Shown: one piece after another, positions 6,126 to 8,413 of the stretch
Position numbering within the stretch: position 1 is the stretch's first letter
Layout: every line of letters begins with the position of its first letter
Assembly (NCBI GenBank): GCA_002479815.1
Contig: DLPA01000104.1
Span: forward strand, 1,689 to 10,101
DNA length: 8,413 bases
DNA from: a bacterium UBA7470
GTDB taxonomy: Bacteria; Pseudomonadota; Gammaproteobacteria; Burkholderiales; Burkholderiaceae_C
Reading direction: 5' to 3'
The notes under the pieces: model-generated
What the model was told of the DNA's origin: nothing
What the model saw: the letters and a program-made list of their open reading frames with translations, nothing else
The model's database searches: none
Made by a program: the position numbers and the translations under genes

Positions 6126-7088
6126 ATGTTTAAAGTGCCGATCGCAGTTGTACAACAATTGGTTCCGGGGTGGCTGTTCGATGTTGATGTACAGGGCAGA
6201 TTTCATGGGGTGTATGGCCCAAAGGAGTGTCCAGAGGAGTGGTTCCATTGGGTAGGCAGGCAAGTCATTGAGGTGTGGCCCCCTGAAACCAGCATGACAT
6301 TGCACCAGGCATTCGCCCAACTGCTCGATCATGTCGCTCCCACCGTCAAAGCAACGCGCGCTGTCTTGCCTTTGAATGGGGGTTACGATTTTTTTGCAAT
6401 GTCGGTTTTCTATTTACCTGAGACCGACGACTGTCAGACCCCTTTGTCCCGCTTTTTGGTGTGGATACAGCCAGAGCGAGAGGCCTCTGAGGATTTATTC
6501 CAAATGGCTTTCTTTGACGCTTTGACAGGCTTGGCCAATCGACGCTTGCTGTACGACCATATCACACAAGCAGTTCGTGCCAGCTCTCGAATCAGGCAGT
6601 GGGGCGCGGTTTTGTTTTTAGACTTGGACGGTTTCAAACAAATCAACGACCAGTGGGGGCACGCTGCTGGCGATGACGTGTTGCGACAAGTGGCACACCG
6701 TTTGACGCAAGCGGTTAGAAAAACCGACACGGTGGCCCGGTTGGGTGGAGATGAATTCGTGCTCTTGTTGCACCATTTGGACGTTACAAAGGACACGGCA
6801 ATGAACGGCTTGCGGTACGTCACCGATCATGTTCTAAAGTTGTTGTCTGACAAAGCATTCGTGTGGCGACTTGATCCCGTCCGCTTGTCGGCCAGTGTGG
6901 GTGCCGTTCTATTCAATGGCCACAACGCCGAGCACTTAAACGCCGATGAACTCATCCGTCAAGCCGACGCCGCCATGTACCAAGCAAAAATGGCAGGTAA
7001 AAACACCAGTCATATCGCGTTAGCCTTGATGCCTGCTGCCACGTCTGATGCTCAAAATTTCGTCCAAAATCAAACAAATGGCGCCTAG
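6126..7088 (+). CDS. Diguanylate cyclase with N-terminal PAS-like sensor (GGDEF protein)
   Basis: The 320-residue protein makes the second messenger c-di-GMP from two GTP. The GGDEF domain covers about 125-300: DALTGLANRR at 131-140, the metal-binding LDLDGFKQIND at 165-175 (D166), and the active-site GGDEF at 207-211, all intact. An inhibitory I-site RXXD (R198-D201) sits five residues before GGDEF, so product feedback is expected. The N-terminal ~118 residues have a PAS-like pattern (GWLFDVDVQGRFHGVYG at 15-31, ending FLVWIQPERE at 110-119), probably a sensor; no cofactor residue or membrane helix is evident, so it is likely cytosolic. The ATG at 6126 lacks a clear Shine-Dalgarno sequence. 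The last 22 codons overlap the 3' end of lspA on the other strand. Some G+C drop relative to neighbours is visible by eye. Confidence 0.9.
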   Translation: MFKVPIAVVQQLVPGWLFDVDVQGRFHGVYGPKECPEEWFHWVGRQVIEVWPPETSMTLHQAFAQLLDHVAPTVKATRAVLPLNGGYDFFAMSVFYLPETDDCQTPLSRFLVWIQPEREASEDLFQMAFFDALTGLANRRLLYDHITQAVRASSRIRQWGAVLFLDLDGFKQINDQWGHAAGDDVLRQVAHRLTQAVRKTDTVARLGGDEFVLLLHHLDVTKDTAMNGLRYVTDHVLKLLSDKAFVWRLDPVRLSASVGAVLFNGHNAEHLNADELIRQADAAMYQAKMAGKNTSHIALALMPAATSDAQNFVQNQTNGA

Positions 7089-7571
7089 TGTGATGGCAGA
7101 GTCGGCCAGATTGAATGCGGGGAAATGGCCTCGGTAAAACAACACGTCTAGCCAAGACCAGTGGAAATCTAAAAAATCCACCACATACCCGTACAGCACA
7201 CGGTCAATCACGTTGCCGATGGCCCCACCGAGCAAGCTGCTCATCGCCAAGGCAAACAGCTTGCTCTCACGGTGGTGTTTCAGCATCCAGCCCATAAAAC
7301 CTGCGGCGACGATGCCCACAGCCGTAAAGAACCAGCGTTGCCAGCCCCCCGCATCGGCCAAAAACGAAAACGCCGCGCCCGTGTTGTGGACGCGCACGAT
7401 GTTGAAAAACGAGGTCACTACCGTGCCCTCGCCCCATTGATAGTTCATCAAGATCAGCACCTTGGTCAACTGATCCAAACCCAACACCACCCCCGCCCAC
7501 ACCAGCCAAGGCCAGAGGGGGGCGGGGGTGGTGGGGGAGACTTGAGTGCTGCTGTGTGTCGTAGGACTCAT
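7020..7571 (-). CDS. lspA: Lipoprotein signal peptidase (signal peptidase II)
   Basis: LspA is the inner-membrane aspartyl protease that removes the signal peptide from diacylated prolipoproteins. The 183-residue protein has four membrane helices (about 22-40, 78-95, 105-121, 155-172). It has the family motifs DQLTK at 33-37, VHNTGAAFSF at 61-70, GNVIDR at 119-124 with catalytic D123, and FNLADSAI at 153-160 with catalytic D157. The N-terminal ~18 residues (Ser/Thr/Pro-rich) are longer than in E. coli LspA. The frame is open further upstream to 7694, but that part overlaps ileS; the ATG at 7569-7571 lies five bases after the ileS stop codon, suggesting translational coupling. ileS-lspA is a conserved order in proteobacteria. 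The 3' end overlaps the convergent diguanylate cyclase gene by 69 bp. Confidence 0.95.
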   Translation of the reverse strand: MSPTTHSSTQVSPTTPAPLWPWLVWAGVVLGLDQLTKVLILMNYQWGEGTVVTSFFNIVRVHNTGAAFSFLADAGGWQRWFFTAVGIVAAGFMGWMLKHHRESKLFALAMSSLLGGAIGNVIDRVLYGYVVDFLDFHWSWLDVLFYRGHFPAFNLADSAITLGAICLILDEILSIRRGSRHQG

Positions 7572-7576
7572 GTCGT

Positions 7577-8413
7577 TCACGCCACGCGCCGCGTCTCGCC
7601 GTTGCCGTACAGGTTGCTGGTGCAGCGACCGCACAGCGTGGGGTGGGCGGGGTCGTGGCCTACGTCGTCGCGGTAGTGCCAGCAGCGGTCGCATTTGTGG
7701 TGTTTTTGTGCTTCAACACTTACCAATAAAGCATCACCAGCTACCAAATCAATACTGGAGGTGATGGTGATGAATTTCAGGTCGTCGCCCAAGCTCGTCA
7801 GCAGCGCATGGTCGTCGCCGGGCACAGTCAGGGTGACGTGGGCTTGCAGCGAGGAGCCGACTGCGCCTGTGGTGCGTACCGCTTCAATCTCTTTGTTGAT
7901 GACATCGCGCAGCTCGCGGATGCGTTGCCATTTGTCCAACAACGCGGCAGAAGCCTCATCAGGTGCAGGCCATGCGCTGTAGATTTCGATGAAGATGGAC
8001 GTGCTGTGGGCACGGCCTTGGGCCGCTGCCAGTTGGCCCATGTAGCCCCACGCTTCTTCAGCCGTGAAGGACAGGAAGGGGGCCATCCAGCGCACAAAGG
8101 CTTGTGTGATTTGGTACAGCGCGGTTTGGGCGCTGCGGCGGGCAAGGCTGTTCGGCGCACTGGTGTAGAGGCGGTCTTTCAGAATGTCCAAATAGAACGC
8201 GCCCAAATCTTCCGAGCAATAGACTTGCAGCTTGGAGACGACGGGGTGGAACTCGTACTTCTCGTAGTGCGCCAAGATGTCGGCTTGCAAGGCAGCGGCA
8301 CGGGCCAAGGCGTAGCGGTCGATTTCCAGCAGATCGGCGGGGGCTACGCTGTCGGTGGCGGGGTTGAAGTCGCTGGTGTTTGCCAACAAAAAGCGCAGCG
8401 TGTTGCGGATGCG
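7577..8413 (-). CDS. ileS: Isoleucyl-tRNA synthetase, C-terminal part (5' end outside window)
   Basis: IleRS charges tRNA-Ile. The frame runs off the right edge (reading RIRNTLRFLLANTSDFNP at the start), leaving 278 of roughly 930-950 residues. Visible are the anticodon-binding helical domain (around RRSAQTALYQITQAFVRW and SFTAEEAWGYMG) and the typical SIFIEIYSAWP and WQRIRELRDVINKEIEA segments. The C-terminal zinc finger has four cysteines, CDRC and CGRC (within about 7619-7693), as in the bacterial E. coli-type enzyme. A leucine (TTG) at 8389 is internal, not a start. The stop codon at 7577-7579 is five bases before lspA, so the two are very probably one operon. Confidence 0.96.
   Translation of the reverse strand, partial: RIRNTLRFLLANTSDFNPATDSVAPADLLEIDRYALARAAALQADILAHYEKYEFHPVVSKLQVYCSEDLGAFYLDILKDRLYTSAPNSLARRSAQTALYQITQAFVRWMAPFLSFTAEEAWGYMGQLAAAQGRAHSTSIFIEIYSAWPAPDEASAALLDKWQRIRELRDVINKEIEAVRTTGAVGSSLQAHVTLTVPGDDHALLTSLGDDLKFITITSSIDLVAGDALLVSVEAQKHHKCDRCWHYRDDVGHDPAHPTLCGRCTSNLYGNGETRRVA

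Noticed and set aside
7572..7694. Longer lspA start at 7694
   Set aside because: The extension is Arg/Pro-rich sequence read out of frame from the ileS zinc-finger region; the ATG at 7571 follows the ileS stop directly.
1..8413. CRISPR array, tRNA or rRNA genes, transposase, phage or toxin-antitoxin genes
   Set aside because: I found no regularly spaced direct repeats, no tRNA-like cloverleaf sequence by eye, and no protein with such motifs; the HTH gene has no small toxin-like partner beside it.

Overview
The window looks like chromosomal DNA of a betaproteobacterium, probably Burkholderiales (inferred from gene types, moderate-to-high GC coding sequence and the ileS-lspA order; not tested by search). 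It holds nine protein genes, two of them cut by the window edges, packed tightly with short gaps. I see no tRNA, rRNA, CRISPR array, transposase or phage gene.

Layout. Positions 3-1070 (+) are the C-terminal part of a von Willebrand A (VWA) protein of the CbbO/NorD family, a partner of a MoxR-type AAA+ ATPase (CbbQ/NorQ). It is followed by a 274-bp AT-rich gap that contains a pair of 35-bp imperfect inverted repeats (1072-1106 and 1284-1318) enclosing a strong hairpin. Next come two minus-strand genes: a small secreted LprI-like (DUF1311) protein (1345-1728) and a DMT/EamA-family membrane transporter (1795-2721), with an intrinsic terminator between them. Divergently, on the plus strand, follow a MipA/OmpV-type outer-membrane protein (2811-3707), a quinone oxidoreductase of the zinc-free MDR family (3751-4758) and a Nudix hydrolase with a DUF4743-like N-terminus (4787-5623).

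A minus-strand helix-turn-helix regulator (5620-6042) meets the Nudix gene tail to tail with overlapping stop codons. It is divergent from a PAS-like/GGDEF diguanylate cyclase (6126-7088) across an AT-rich 83-bp spacer. The last part is the conserved essential pair ileS (3' part, 7577-8413) and lspA (7020-7571) on the minus strand. The 3' end of lspA overlaps the 3' end of the cyclase gene by 69 bp.

How the genes fit together. Likely transcription units are: transporter (then lprI, past a terminator); mipA, possibly with qor-nudix; the HTH gene alone; the cyclase gene alone; and ileS-lspA. The most suggestive functional pairing is the divergent HTH regulator and diguanylate cyclase. I did not find convincing evidence for a new multi-gene system. 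The items most worth a second look are the inverted-repeat element, the antisense gene overlaps, the G8 tract in the Nudix gene and the terminator placed directly before the lprI ribosome-binding site.
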